From Brevibacillus sp. (lineage in GTDB: Bacteria > Bacillota > Bacilli > Brevibacillales > Brevibacillaceae): 35,137 nt of DNA. Under the pieces are notes generated by a model. The model worked only from the letters and a program-made list of their open reading frames with translations. It did not search any database and was not told the origin of the DNA. The stretch spans positions 1 to 35,137 of the forward strand of contig JARDZO010000018.1 in NCBI GenBank assembly GCA_029240815.1, read 5' to 3'. Every line of letters begins with the position of its first letter. The first letter of the stretch is position 1. Shown in pieces: positions 1-7,554 of this stretch. The translations under genes were made by a program, and so were the position numbers.

Positions 1-1
1 G

Positions 2-802
2 GATCTCTACACGACACTGGATATACTCTATCGAGATCCCATGGGTGAATTAAAGGCAAAGATTGCAGTTGTAAAGGGTGAGGCAAAAAAACTTATGGAG
101 CAAGTGTCTACAAAAGATCCGTTGGTGGGTTCTTACTTGGTCGAATTGATTGAGAGTCAAGTGGATAGGCGCATCATCCCTGAAGCAACGCTCCAATCGA
201 TTTATCCATCCCTATTGGATCAGGGCGAGGATCTGATTATTCCTTACTTGGGAATAGTCGGAGGGGAGCCAGCTGTAATTGGAAGCATTTTGATGCATGA
301 CAAAGAAATGACGGGGACGCTGACTCCGGAAGAATCACTTCTCAGCATGATCTTTTCAAAGCGGGATATGAAGGGGGCGAGAATCTCGCAAAAAATCAAC
401 GGGGATGAAAAGCTGCGACCACTTGCCTATATCAATTTGCTGGTAGGAGGAGCAAAGAGGAAAATAAACGTACAAGTGGAGGGCTCCTCTCCGCAGAACA
501 TCGTGGTCAACTTGCTAGTGAAACTGAAAGTCAACGTTGTAGAGTATCCACATAACCAACTAACGACTGAAGAAGCATTCAATGAGCTCAATAAGAAACT
601 ATCCGATCATTTAACAAAGGATGCAGAAAAGGTTTTGCGAAAGGTCCAGGAAGCCAAGTGCGATCTGTACGGTGTCGGTCGTCAGCTCATGGCCTTTTAT
701 CCGGAAGTATGGAAGAAACTAGACTGGGAGAAGGATTTTTCCCGTATTACCTTTCGCCCGAGAGTCGAGGTGGAAATCAAGGGAACAGGGCTTATCCATT
801 AA
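2..802 (+). CDS. Ger(x)C family spore germination lipoprotein, C-terminal part (5' end outside window)
   Basis: The reading frame is open to the left edge of the window: codons from base 2 run in frame into the ATG at 41, so that ATG is internal and the gene starts upstream. The visible part is about 266 residues and looks like the C-terminal region of Ger(x)C proteins, the lipoprotein C subunit of GerA-type nutrient receptors in the spore inner membrane. Supporting features are the 'IPYLGIVGGEPAVIGSILM' stretch, alternating beta/alpha segments, a 'LTKDAEKVLRKVQEAKCDLYGVGRQL' region broken here by its AK/CD pair, and the ending in '...RITFRPRVEVEIKGTG'. These receptors act with A (Spo0J-like membrane) and B (transporter-like) subunits, which are expected upstream and are not in the window. 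The N-terminal lipobox cannot be seen. Confidence in the family is good; the specific receptor cannot be named. Confidence 0.85.
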   Translation, partial: DLYTTLDILYRDPMGELKAKIAVVKGEAKKLMEQVSTKDPLVGSYLVELIESQVDRRIIPEATLQSIYPSLLDQGEDLIIPYLGIVGGEPAVIGSILMHDKEMTGTLTPEESLLSMIFSKRDMKGARISQKINGDEKLRPLAYINLLVGGAKRKINVQVEGSSPQNIVVNLLVKLKVNVVEYPHNQLTTEEAFNELNKKLSDHLTKDAEKVLRKVQEAKCDLYGVGRQLMAFYPEVWKKLDWEKDFSRITFRPRVEVEIKGTGLIH

Positions 803-811
803 AAACAGTCG

Positions 812-841
812 TTGACAATGGTACAGCAGGGGTGATAAAGT
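812..841 (+). promoter_or_regulatory. candidate sigma-A promoter for leader ORF and bmrCD
   Basis: A perfect TTGACA (812-817) is followed after 16-18 bases by AT-rich GATAAA/TAAAGT (834-841) with a TG just before it. It lies directly after gerC and about 55 bases upstream of the leader ORF at 895. The -35 is strong and the -10 only moderate, so the exact spacing is uncertain. Confidence 0.5.
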
Positions 842-894
842 TCAGAATGTATTATTTGGAAATTAACAACAATTTTTGGAAAGGTGGGGTTGTC

Positions 895-969
895 ATGATT
901 CGGTTGGATGATCGTCGTTCAAAAAACTTCATATATGACGTAACCACACCATATGGGCGAGTAATGTAG
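895..969 (+). CDS. 24-codon leader peptide ORF upstream of ABC exporter operon
   Basis: This small ORF begins ATG at 895 after a purine-rich ribosome binding site (AAAGGTGGGG, 880-889) with good spacing. It encodes 24 residues, beginning MIRLDDRRSK and ending TTPYGRVM, and stops at TAG 967-969. Its stop lies 25 bases before the first hairpin of an apparent attenuator (994-1080). The downstream exporter pair matches B. subtilis BmrC/BmrD, whose operon is known to begin with a translated leader (BmrB/YheJ) controlling readthrough by ribosome position. I infer the same job here; the peptide itself shows no obvious homology to BmrB, and it is shorter. The alternative in-frame extension back to 658 is only a shadow over gerC. 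Confidence 0.6.
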   Translation: MIRLDDRRSKNFIYDVTTPYGRVM

Positions 970-993
970 GTTTTATTCACCACGCACTCAATG

Positions 994-1051
994 GCGCAGG
1001 TTACCTGTCTTCGTAACCGGTGCTTTTTCTATTTGCATAGAAGAAAAGGCA
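994..1051 (+). promoter_or_regulatory. attenuator leader: anti-antiterminator and antiterminator hairpins
   Basis: Two overlapping hairpins precede the terminator at 1044-1080. Hairpin 1 pairs 994-1004 with 1013-1023 (GGTTAC/GTAACC core, loop CTGTCTTC, one mismatch). Hairpin 2 pairs 1021-1030 with 1042-1051 (10 pairs including one G-U). Hairpin 2 uses the first arm of the terminator (1044-1051) and shares 1021-1023 with hairpin 1. The three are therefore mutually exclusive in the order 1, 2, 3, as in classic ribosome-controlled attenuation. A ribosome stalled on the 895-969 ORF close to hairpin 1 would favour hairpin 2 and readthrough into bmrCD. The pairing is seen in the sequence; the mechanism is inferred from the bmrB-bmrCD precedent. 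Confidence 0.6.
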
Positions 1052-1080
1052 GATTGCTTACGAGCGATGTGCCTTTTTTT
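1044..1080 (+). terminator. Rho-independent terminator (attenuator) before bmrC
   Basis: AAAAGGCA (1044-1051) pairs with TGCCTTTT (1070-1077). After one mismatch, ATTGC (1053-1057) pairs with GCGAT (1064-1068) around a 6-base loop, and seven T's follow. No full gene ends here, only the 24-codon ORF 75 bases upstream, which is why it is read as an attenuator. Confidence 0.75.
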
Positions 1081-1179
1081 GTTCTATATCAACATAGCGG
1101 AGGCGGGGAGAAGCAGGTTTCCGATCTGCCCTCCACCACCGTTCGATTGACCGCCAAACCAAAGGACGCAGGCGAATTT

Positions 1180-1264
1180 CCGCGTTTTTCATAACGAGTA
1201 AGACTGTATAAGCGTTAACGCTTATACAGTCTGGAGCGCATAAAAACTTTCCGCTAAAACGCGG
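1180..1264. repeat. nested foldback with perfect 32-bp palindrome in the bmrC 5' region
   Basis: At 1201-1232 lies a perfect palindrome whose half is AGACTGTATAAGCGTT. It is enclosed by a second inverted repeat, CCGCGTTTT (1180-1188) and AAAACGCGG (1256-1264). No T-run follows, so it is not a normal terminator. It sits between the attenuator and the bmrC start, so it would be in the 5' UTR or be a DNA cruciform/operator. The rest of 1081-1370 has no credible gene. It also holds a copy-like 15-mer (1108-1122) resembling the ends of the repeat element at 25075-25273. Confidence 0.7.
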
Positions 1265-1370
1265 TCGCTCCTCCATGAACAGGCCGCGATAGAGGTTTTT
1301 TTAACAAAAAGTCCGTCAGGTAAGAAGACAGAGGAAGTACGATTTGATAAATGAGAGGGGCTGACCACGG

Positions 1371-3122
1371 ATGTTTTCGGTTTTGACAAAGCTTGACTGG
1401 TTTTTTCGAGAGCATAAAAAGCAATATATCGTTGCCATTCTGTTGCTCATCCTGGGTGGCATCCTAGAAGTCGTTCCCCCGAAAATCATCGGAGTGGCGA
1501 TCGACGAACTCCAGCTGGGGACGATGACAGCGGAACGATTGTTTCAGATCATTCTGTTTTATGCAGTTCTGTCAGTCGTGCTCTATCTGGTCAATCTCGT
1601 CTGGGTGAACAAACTGTTTGGCGGGGCGTTTCTAGCTGAGCGGACGCTGCGCTCCAGGCTGATGACTCAATTCCTCAAAATGACGCCTACCTTTTATCAA
1701 AAAAATCGTACGGGGGACCTGATGGCCCGCGCTACGAACGACTTAAAGGCAGTGTCGATGACGACGGGCTTTGGTATTTTGACCTTGGTGGACTCAGCCA
1801 GCTTTACCAGCGTCATTATATTGACTATGGGTTTTTTCGTTAGCTGGAAATTGACATTGGCCTCCATTCTGCCGCTGCCATTGATGGCCTACGCGATCAA
1901 TCAGTATGGCAAGAAGATCCACGTGCGGTTTTCCCAAGCCCAAGATTCCTTCGGTGAGTTGAACGACCAAGTGCTCGAATCGGTAGCAGGGGTCAGAGTC
2001 ATTCGCGCTTATGTGCAGGAAACGGCCGATGAAAAGCGATTTCGCGCGATGACCAACGAGGTGTATGAAAAAAATATTGAGGTCGCCAAGGTAGACTCTC
2101 TCATCGAGCCTACCGTGAAAATTCTCGTGGGAATCTGCTACATGATTGGCTTGATCTACGGCGGTTATCTCGTCTTTCATCAGGAGCTGACACTCGGTGA
2201 GCTGGTTTCCTTCAACGTCTATTTGGGGATGCTCATCTGGCCCATGTTTGCGATCGGAGAACTGATCAACGTCATGCAGCGAGGCAGTGCCTCCCTCGAT
2301 CGTGTCAATGAGACACTGGGGTATCAGGCAGATGTGACGGACCACAAACAGCCTCTGCAACCAGAGATTCCACAGACCATTCAATTTGATCGCGTCACGT
2401 TTCGTTATCCATCCGCGCATGTCGACCAGCTCAAGGACGTCTCCTTTTCTCTGGAACGGGGCCAGACGCTCGGCATCGTAGGTCGGACTGGCAGCGGGAA
2501 AACAACGCTGGTGCGCCAGCTTTTGCGGGAATATCCGCTCGGCACGGGGAACGTCACCATCTCTGACACTCCACTGGAGCAGATTTCTCTCGATCAGCTC
2601 AAGCGTTGGATCGGCTATGTACCGCAAGAGCAGATCTTGTTCTCCAAAACCGTGCGGGAAAATGTGTTGTTCGGTAAAAAAGCCGGGACAGAGGAAGAGC
2701 TGCAGGATGCTTTACGGTTAGCCGCTTTTGCTCGCGATGTGCAATTTTTGCCTGAAGGGGTAGAAACGATCGTCGGGGAAAGAGGGGTAGCGTTGTCTGG
2801 CGGTCAAAAGCAGCGAGTGTCGATTGCACGTGCGTTATTGGTTCAGCCAGAAATCTTGATTCTTGATGATGCCATGTCGGCAGTAGACGGCAAAACAGAG
2901 GCGGAAATGATTGCAAATATTCGCCGTGAGCGCGCAGGCAAGACCACGATGATTACGACGCATCGCCTGTCCGCAGTGAAGCATGCTGATTGGGTGCTGG
3001 TGCTCGATGAAGGGCAAATCATCGAGGAAGGGACTCACGAACAGCTTCTCGAGCGTGGCGGATGGTACAAGGAACAATACGAACGGCAACAAATGGAAGC
3101 ACAATTGACGGAGAGCGAGTGA
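1371..3122 (+). CDS. bmrC: heterodimeric ABC multidrug exporter subunit, BmrC/YheI-like
   Basis: A 583-residue ABC half-exporter: six membrane helices (about 1-310) followed by a nucleotide-binding domain. Walker A is GRTGSGKTT near residue 371, the signature is LSGGQKQR, and Walker B is ILILDDAMSAVD. The catalytic glutamate position is aspartate (D500), the hallmark of the degenerate-site partner in heterodimeric exporters such as BmrCD. Length (B. subtilis BmrC is about 585) and the order with a ~675-residue partner match bmrC-bmrD. The partner would supply the competent glutamate, and the pair would export drugs from the cytoplasmic membrane. The start at 1371 has a GAGAGGGG ribosome site. 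bmrD starts 4 bases after this stop, implying translational coupling. Regulation is suggested by the upstream leader and attenuator. Substrates are not known from sequence. Confidence 0.9.
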   Translation: MFSVLTKLDWFFREHKKQYIVAILLLILGGILEVVPPKIIGVAIDELQLGTMTAERLFQIILFYAVLSVVLYLVNLVWVNKLFGGAFLAERTLRSRLMTQFLKMTPTFYQKNRTGDLMARATNDLKAVSMTTGFGILTLVDSASFTSVIILTMGFFVSWKLTLASILPLPLMAYAINQYGKKIHVRFSQAQDSFGELNDQVLESVAGVRVIRAYVQETADEKRFRAMTNEVYEKNIEVAKVDSLIEPTVKILVGICYMIGLIYGGYLVFHQELTLGELVSFNVYLGMLIWPMFAIGELINVMQRGSASLDRVNETLGYQADVTDHKQPLQPEIPQTIQFDRVTFRYPSAHVDQLKDVSFSLERGQTLGIVGRTGSGKTTLVRQLLREYPLGTGNVTISDTPLEQISLDQLKRWIGYVPQEQILFSKTVRENVLFGKKAGTEEELQDALRLAAFARDVQFLPEGVETIVGERGVALSGGQKQRVSIARALLVQPEILILDDAMSAVDGKTEAEMIANIRRERAGKTTMITTHRLSAVKHADWVLVLDEGQIIEEGTHEQLLERGGWYKEQYERQQMEAQLTESE

Positions 3123-3126
3123 TTCC

Positions 3127-5160
3127 ATGTCAACAGGAAAGCGGTTATTTCGCTATGCATCCTATTTCAAGAAGACGATCCTGTTAGGCTTGCTGATGCT
3201 ATCCATCGCGGTGGCAGCAGAGCTGACAGGGCCTTTTCTGGCTAAAAAAATGATTGATACCCATATACTCGGGATTGAGCTTCCGTGGTACGAGACAGAA
3301 CAGCGTGACGATTCTGCTTTGTATCAAGGAAAATGGTACACCCGCCAAGACCACCTGACAGAAGGGGAGCGAGTAGGGACTCCAGTACGTGTGCTGCAAG
3401 TCGGTCGCGGATATTATTTTGTCAATCAACCGATTGCGGCAGATGGCAAGAGACAGGTGTTAAACGGGACACTGACTATCGTGAATGATTCCGGGAATGC
3501 CGTGTATCCGGCGCAGAAATTGACTAATCAAGAGGTATTCGGCTTTTTCCGTCCGGAGACCAGAGGCTTGTTTATGCTGGCAGCCCTGTATATGGGATTG
3601 CTCGCGTTGGCGTCCCTCTTTCATTACGGTCAAAAGTTCATGCTGCAAAAATCAGCGAATCAGGTCATTCAAAGGCTCAGGGTAGATGTCTTCGCCCACA
3701 TTCAGCGCTTGCCGATTCCTTATTTCGACAATCTGCCTGCAGGAAAAGTGGTAGCCCGTGTCACCAACGATACGGAGGCGGTTCGAGAGCTATTCAGCAA
3801 GGTGCTCGATCAGTTTTTTAGCAGCTGCATTTATTTGATCGGTATTTTTACGGCTCTTTTTTTGCTCGATGTAAAGCTGGCGCTAGTTTGTCTCACTATT
3901 TTGCCGATCATGGTGGTCTGGGTCATTCTTTATCGGAAGTACGCCGCTGCCTACAACCATGTTATTCGTAGTCGGCTCAGTGACATCAATGCCATGATCA
4001 ACGAATCGATTCAAGGAATGGCAATCATACAGGCGTTTCGCAGAGAAAAGGAGACCAAACGAGAATTCGACGAGCTGAATGAAGAGATTTTCACCTATCA
4101 AAAAAAGATGCAGCTCTTCAACTCAGCGGCTTCTTTCAATCTGGTTCAGTTGCTGCGTAACACCGCGTTTATTCTGTTCATCTGGTATGTGGGTGGAGCA
4201 TCCATGGGAATAGGGAGCCTGTTCACTCTTGGTGTGATGTACGCGTTTGTCGACTATCTCAACCGACTGTTTCAGCCGATCACTCAAATCGTCAACCAGC
4301 TGGCCTTGTTGGAACAGGCGCGGGTCGCGGCGGAGCGAGTGTTTGAACTGCTCGACGAGGAAGGGACTGCAGTCGATCCGGGGAAAATTCCGTGCTATCA
4401 GGGGAATGTCCGCTTCGAGAACGTTTCGTTTGCTTATCATTCCGACCAATACGTATTGCGCCAGGTATCTTTTGAAGCGTGGCCTGGAGAAACAGTTGCC
4501 CTGGTCGGTCATACCGGATCGGGGAAAAGCTCCATTATCAATCTGTTGTTCCGTTTTTACGACGTCAAACAGGGAGCTGTCCTGATTGACGGGCGAAATG
4601 TGCAAGACATGACGAAGCAACAGGTTCGACAGCATATGGGGATCGTTTTGCAGGATCCGTTTTTGTTCACGGGTACGATTTTGTCCAACGTGACCTTGGG
4701 AGACCCGGCGGTTTCACGGGAAAAGGCGGAGAAAGCATTGCGCGACGTGGGAGCGGACCAACTGCTGCGGACGTTACCAAAAGGATTTGATGAGCCGGTC
4801 ATCGAAAAGGGAAGCACCCTTTCTGCGGGACAGCGTCAGCTCATTTCCTTTGCTCGCGCACTCGCGTTTGATCCTGCCATTCTCGTATTGGACGAAGCCA
4901 CGGCGAGCATCGACACGGAAACAGAGGGAGTCATCCAAGAGGCACTGGAAGTTCTGAAAAAGGGGAGGACGACCTTCATCATTGCCCACCGTTTATCCAC
5001 GATCAAAAATGCCGATCAGATTCTCGTATTGGACCGGGGAACCATCGTGGAACGTGGCAAGCACGACGACCTGATGGAGAAAAAAGGGAAGTATTTTCAG
5101 ATGTATCAATTGCAACAAGGGGAAATCACAACGAACGGCATGGTGCTGACATCGCCATGA
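3127..5160 (+). CDS. bmrD: heterodimeric ABC multidrug exporter subunit, BmrD/YheH-like
   Basis: A 677-residue ABC half-exporter, partner of the preceding gene. After the first membrane helix there is a ~90-residue soluble, extracytoplasmic insertion (about 50-145, rich in charged and Tyr/Gly residues), a known feature of BmrD. The remaining membrane helices and a nucleotide-binding domain follow. Walker A is GHTGSGKSS, the signature is the variant LSAGQRQL, and Walker B is ILVLDEATASIDTETE with the catalytic glutamate at residue 590. It thus provides the intact catalytic Glu that BmrC lacks. The ATG is 4 bases after the bmrC stop, with its ribosome site inside the end of bmrC. A strong terminator follows at 5212. 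The antibiotic range cannot be read from the sequence. Confidence 0.9.
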   Translation: MSTGKRLFRYASYFKKTILLGLLMLSIAVAAELTGPFLAKKMIDTHILGIELPWYETEQRDDSALYQGKWYTRQDHLTEGERVGTPVRVLQVGRGYYFVNQPIAADGKRQVLNGTLTIVNDSGNAVYPAQKLTNQEVFGFFRPETRGLFMLAALYMGLLALASLFHYGQKFMLQKSANQVIQRLRVDVFAHIQRLPIPYFDNLPAGKVVARVTNDTEAVRELFSKVLDQFFSSCIYLIGIFTALFLLDVKLALVCLTILPIMVVWVILYRKYAAAYNHVIRSRLSDINAMINESIQGMAIIQAFRREKETKREFDELNEEIFTYQKKMQLFNSAASFNLVQLLRNTAFILFIWYVGGASMGIGSLFTLGVMYAFVDYLNRLFQPITQIVNQLALLEQARVAAERVFELLDEEGTAVDPGKIPCYQGNVRFENVSFAYHSDQYVLRQVSFEAWPGETVALVGHTGSGKSSIINLLFRFYDVKQGAVLIDGRNVQDMTKQQVRQHMGIVLQDPFLFTGTILSNVTLGDPAVSREKAEKALRDVGADQLLRTLPKGFDEPVIEKGSTLSAGQRQLISFARALAFDPAILVLDEATASIDTETEGVIQEALEVLKKGRTTFIIAHRLSTIKNADQILVLDRGTIVERGKHDDLMEKKGKYFQMYQLQQGEITTNGMVLTSP

Positions 5161-5211
5161 GGACCGTTCACGGTTCTTGACTCTTGTCGGAAAGTTCATA
5201 GCACGTCCAGA

Positions 5212-5257
5212 AGCCGAGAAAACTCAGGGATTCTTCCCGAGGTTTCTCGGCTTTCTT
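5212..5257 (+). terminator. Rho-independent terminator after bmrD
   Basis: GCCGAGAAA (5213-5221) pairs with TTTCTCGGC (5243-5251). An inner stem is formed by CTC-GGGA against TCCCGAG, and CTTTCTTC follows. It closes the exporter operon. Confidence 0.85.
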
Positions 5258-5364
5258 CATTCCCATGTCTCAAAACCATCATATCTGCTTTTTTTTGCCA
5301 AGGATGCTAAAAACATTATCAGTGTTGAAAGAGGCATGAGCACTGTCTTTGACTGAATATTCCA

Positions 5365-5401
5365 CTAATAAAAATTTTCAATACTGAGAATTTTTTATTA
5401 G
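5365..5401. promoter_or_regulatory. AT-rich palindrome upstream of the sulfur gene block (candidate operator)
   Basis: CTAATAAAAA (5365-5374) is mirrored by TTTTTTATTAG ending at 5401. The pairing continues after one mismatch (TTT/GAA), giving arms of about 14 bases around a short AATACT-type centre. It lies about 100 bases before the first sulfur gene and just after a possible -35 (TTGACT, 5349-5354), though no clear -10 is visible. It could be an operator for a dimeric regulator. In Staphylococcus the similar cst genes are controlled by CstR, but no regulator gene is present here. The rest of 5258-5502 shows no gene. Confidence 0.45.
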
Positions 5402-5502
5402 GTGAAAGGCGAAAAATGGCTATTTTACGGGAAAAATCGATTTGGCATGATGCTTGCTTTATTAATGTTCTAGAAAGTCAGAAGGGAGGGCTTTGCACAG
5501 GT

Positions 5503-6285
5503 ATGACATCGATTCAAGTGATTCTCGCGATCGTTTCAGGTGGTATTGTCGGATTTGTTCTTGGTTTGCTTGGTGGAGGCGGATCTATTTTGGCTACTCC
5601 TCTTTTGCTTTACGTAGTTGGAATTCAGGATCCGCACGTCGTAATTGGAACCTCAGCTTTCGCGGTTTCAGTAAATGCTTACGCAAATTTCATTCCGCAC
5701 GCGAAGGCCGGGCATGTCCGATGGAAAACAGCAGTATATTTCGCCATTCTCGGTGCGATTGGAGCTTTTTTTGGATCATTTGTCGGCAAGTTGATACCTG
5801 GAAAACAACTGTTATTTTTGTTTGCGGTTTTCATGATTGTCATGGCAGTTCGAATGGCTATGCCGAAGAAAAAGAAGGAGGAGACGGGTGACGCCGGCGA
5901 TCAGGTTCATTTGCTGCGGGTTGCTGTCATCGCTCTTTTGGTGGGGGTGTTGTCTGGCTTTTTTGGAATTGGGGGCGGCTTCCTGATTGTTCCTGGACTG
6001 ATCTTTGCGACAAAGATGCCGATGATTGCGGCGATTGGCTCCTCACTGCTTTCGGTTGGTACCTTTGGGCTTACAACGGCAGCAAATTACAGTTTATCCG
6101 GACTGGTGAACTGGTGGGTAGTGATCGAGTTCGTGGGAGGCGGAATTATCGGCGGGATAGCAGGTGTTTTTCTGGCCAATCGCTTAAGCAAACAGCAGAG
6201 AGCACTAAATTATTTGTTCTCCGGAGTAGTGATGGCAGTTGCCATTTACATGCTGTTCATCAATGCGGATGCCTTGAATTTGTGA
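5503..6285 (+). CDS. TauE/SafE family sulfite/sulfonate-type membrane permease
   Basis: A 260-residue membrane protein with the two-halves pattern of TauE/SafE (DUF81). Each half has a glycine-rich helix with the family motif: 'GFVLGLLGGGGSILATPLLL' near the start and 'GVLSGFFGIGGGFLIVPGL' in the middle. Hydrophobic segments suggest 7-8 helices. TauE-type proteins are thought to move sulfite, sulfoacetate or thiosulfate-like anions, and in S. aureus tauE sits beside the cst sulfide-oxidation genes. Here it leads directly into a sulfide:quinone reductase and a CstB-type protein, so export of sulfite/thiosulfate or import of a sulfur anion is likely. The chosen start (5503) follows GGGAGGG at 5484-5490, with rather long spacing. 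An in-frame ATG at 5416 with AAAGG would add 29 mostly hydrophilic residues and is less likely. Confidence 0.85.
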   Translation: MTSIQVILAIVSGGIVGFVLGLLGGGGSILATPLLLYVVGIQDPHVVIGTSAFAVSVNAYANFIPHAKAGHVRWKTAVYFAILGAIGAFFGSFVGKLIPGKQLLFLFAVFMIVMAVRMAMPKKKKEETGDAGDQVHLLRVAVIALLVGVLSGFFGIGGGFLIVPGLIFATKMPMIAAIGSSLLSVGTFGLTTAANYSLSGLVNWWVVIEFVGGGIIGGIAGVFLANRLSKQQRALNYLFSGVVMAVAIYMLFINADALNL

Positions 6286-6317
6286 CGGTTACTTTATATG
6301 GAGATGAGGGGATGCAA

Positions 6318-7526
6318 ATGTCCGGGATGAGTCATAAGACACATTACAAAATTGTAATTGTGGGCGGAGGGAGTGCAGGAATAACGGTTGCAGCCCGTCT
6401 CCTGCGTCAATCGCGCGATCTATTCGAAAATATCGCCATAGTAGATCCTGCAAGGAAACACTACTATCAGCCATTATGGACCCTTGTGGGTGCCGGTAAA
6501 GTCAGCAAGGAAGTTACGGAACGGGAGGAAGCATCGGTTATCCCGAAAGGCGCGGTATGGATGCAAGATGCTGTTGCCGAATTTCAGCCGAACGAAAATG
6601 CCATCATTACGGAGTCCGGAAACAAATTGAATTATGACTATCTGGTTGTCGCAGCAGGCATTCAAATCGATTGGGATAAGGTAAAAGGGCTAAAAGAGAG
6701 CATTGGCAAGCATGGAGTATGCAGCAATTACTCGTACGACTATGTCGAGAGCACTTGGGACAATATTCGTAATTTTAAAGGAGGCACTGCGATATTTACC
6801 AATCCCAATACGCCGGTAAAATGCGGCGGGGCCCCTCAGAAAATCATGTATTTGGCGGATGATTATTTCAGCAAATCAGGCGTTCGCTCCCGATCTTCCA
6901 TCACGTTTGTCTCTGGTGGAGCGACCCTGTTCGGCGTGAAAAAGTATGCGGATGCATTACAGAAAGTCATTGAAAGAAAACAAATTGAAACACGGTTTAA
7001 GCATAATCTCATTGAAATCATTAGTGAAAAAAAACAAGCGGTTTTCGAGAACCTGGATACGAATGATCCCGTAATCATGCCCTACGACATGATTCATGTG
7101 GTGCCGCCGATGAGCGCCCCTGAATTTATCAAAAAAAGTCCAGTTGCTTCCGTCGATGGTTGGCTCGAAGTTGATAAATATACGCTGCAGCATAAACGTT
7201 TTGGTAACGTTTTTGGGATTGGAGATTGCACCAATTTACCAACATCAAAAACAGGGGCTGCGATACGCAAGCAAGGGCCGGTCGTCGTGCAAAATCTCTT
7301 ATCTTTGATGAGCGGAAAACCAATTCGTAACGAATACAACGGTTATACTTCATGCCCACTGGTCACAGGTTATGGAAAATTGATATTAGCTGAATTTGAC
7401 TATGAGTTGAATCCCCAAGAGACATTTCCATTTGATCAATCCCGAGAAAGGTTAAGTATGTATCTGCTGAAAAAAGATTTGCTTCCCCTGATGTATTGGA
7501 ATGGCATGCTCAAAGGCATTATGTAA
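6318..7526 (+). CDS. sqr: sulfide:quinone oxidoreductase-type FAD flavoprotein
   Basis: A 402-residue FAD-dependent disulfide oxidoreductase. The N-terminal dinucleotide fold is IVIVGGGSAGIT (12-23), and a second FAD contact is VFGIGDCTNLPTSKTGAAIRKQG (two blocks, about 298-320). The two cysteines expected for persulfide chemistry are C169 in 'TPVKCGGAPQKIMY' and C346 in 'GYTSCPLVTGYGK', both in family-typical motifs. SQR oxidises H2S at the membrane, passes electrons to quinone and makes persulfide/polysulfide. The next gene is a persulfide dioxygenase-rhodanese, giving a direct product-to-substrate link. Start 6318 is chosen because GAGGGG sits 6 bases upstream; ATG 6312 would overlap its own ribosome site. 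The frame extends back to 6114 only as an overlap with the permease gene. Confidence 0.88.
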   Translation: MSGMSHKTHYKIVIVGGGSAGITVAARLLRQSRDLFENIAIVDPARKHYYQPLWTLVGAGKVSKEVTEREEASVIPKGAVWMQDAVAEFQPNENAIITESGNKLNYDYLVVAAGIQIDWDKVKGLKESIGKHGVCSNYSYDYVESTWDNIRNFKGGTAIFTNPNTPVKCGGAPQKIMYLADDYFSKSGVRSRSSITFVSGGATLFGVKKYADALQKVIERKQIETRFKHNLIEIISEKKQAVFENLDTNDPVIMPYDMIHVVPPMSAPEFIKKSPVASVDGWLEVDKYTLQHKRFGNVFGIGDCTNLPTSKTGAAIRKQGPVVVQNLLSLMSGKPIRNEYNGYTSCPLVTGYGKLILAEFDYELNPQETFPFDQSRERLSMYLLKKDLLPLMYWNGMLKGIM

Positions 7527-7554
7527 AAACGAAAAGATGAAAGGAGACTGACTT

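Noticed and set aside
991..1194. 67-residue plus-strand frame over the attenuator region
   Set aside because: No ribosome site, and it runs through the terminator and hairpins. The 895-969 ORF is the better leader.
1794..2627. 277-residue open frame on minus strand inside bmrC
   Set aside because: It is fully antisense to a well-supported ABC exporter gene and shows no recognisable protein family.
6114..6317. Longer N-terminus for the sulfide:quinone reductase
   Set aside because: The extension overlaps the end of the permease gene in another frame and has no family similarity; the ribosome site supports 6318.
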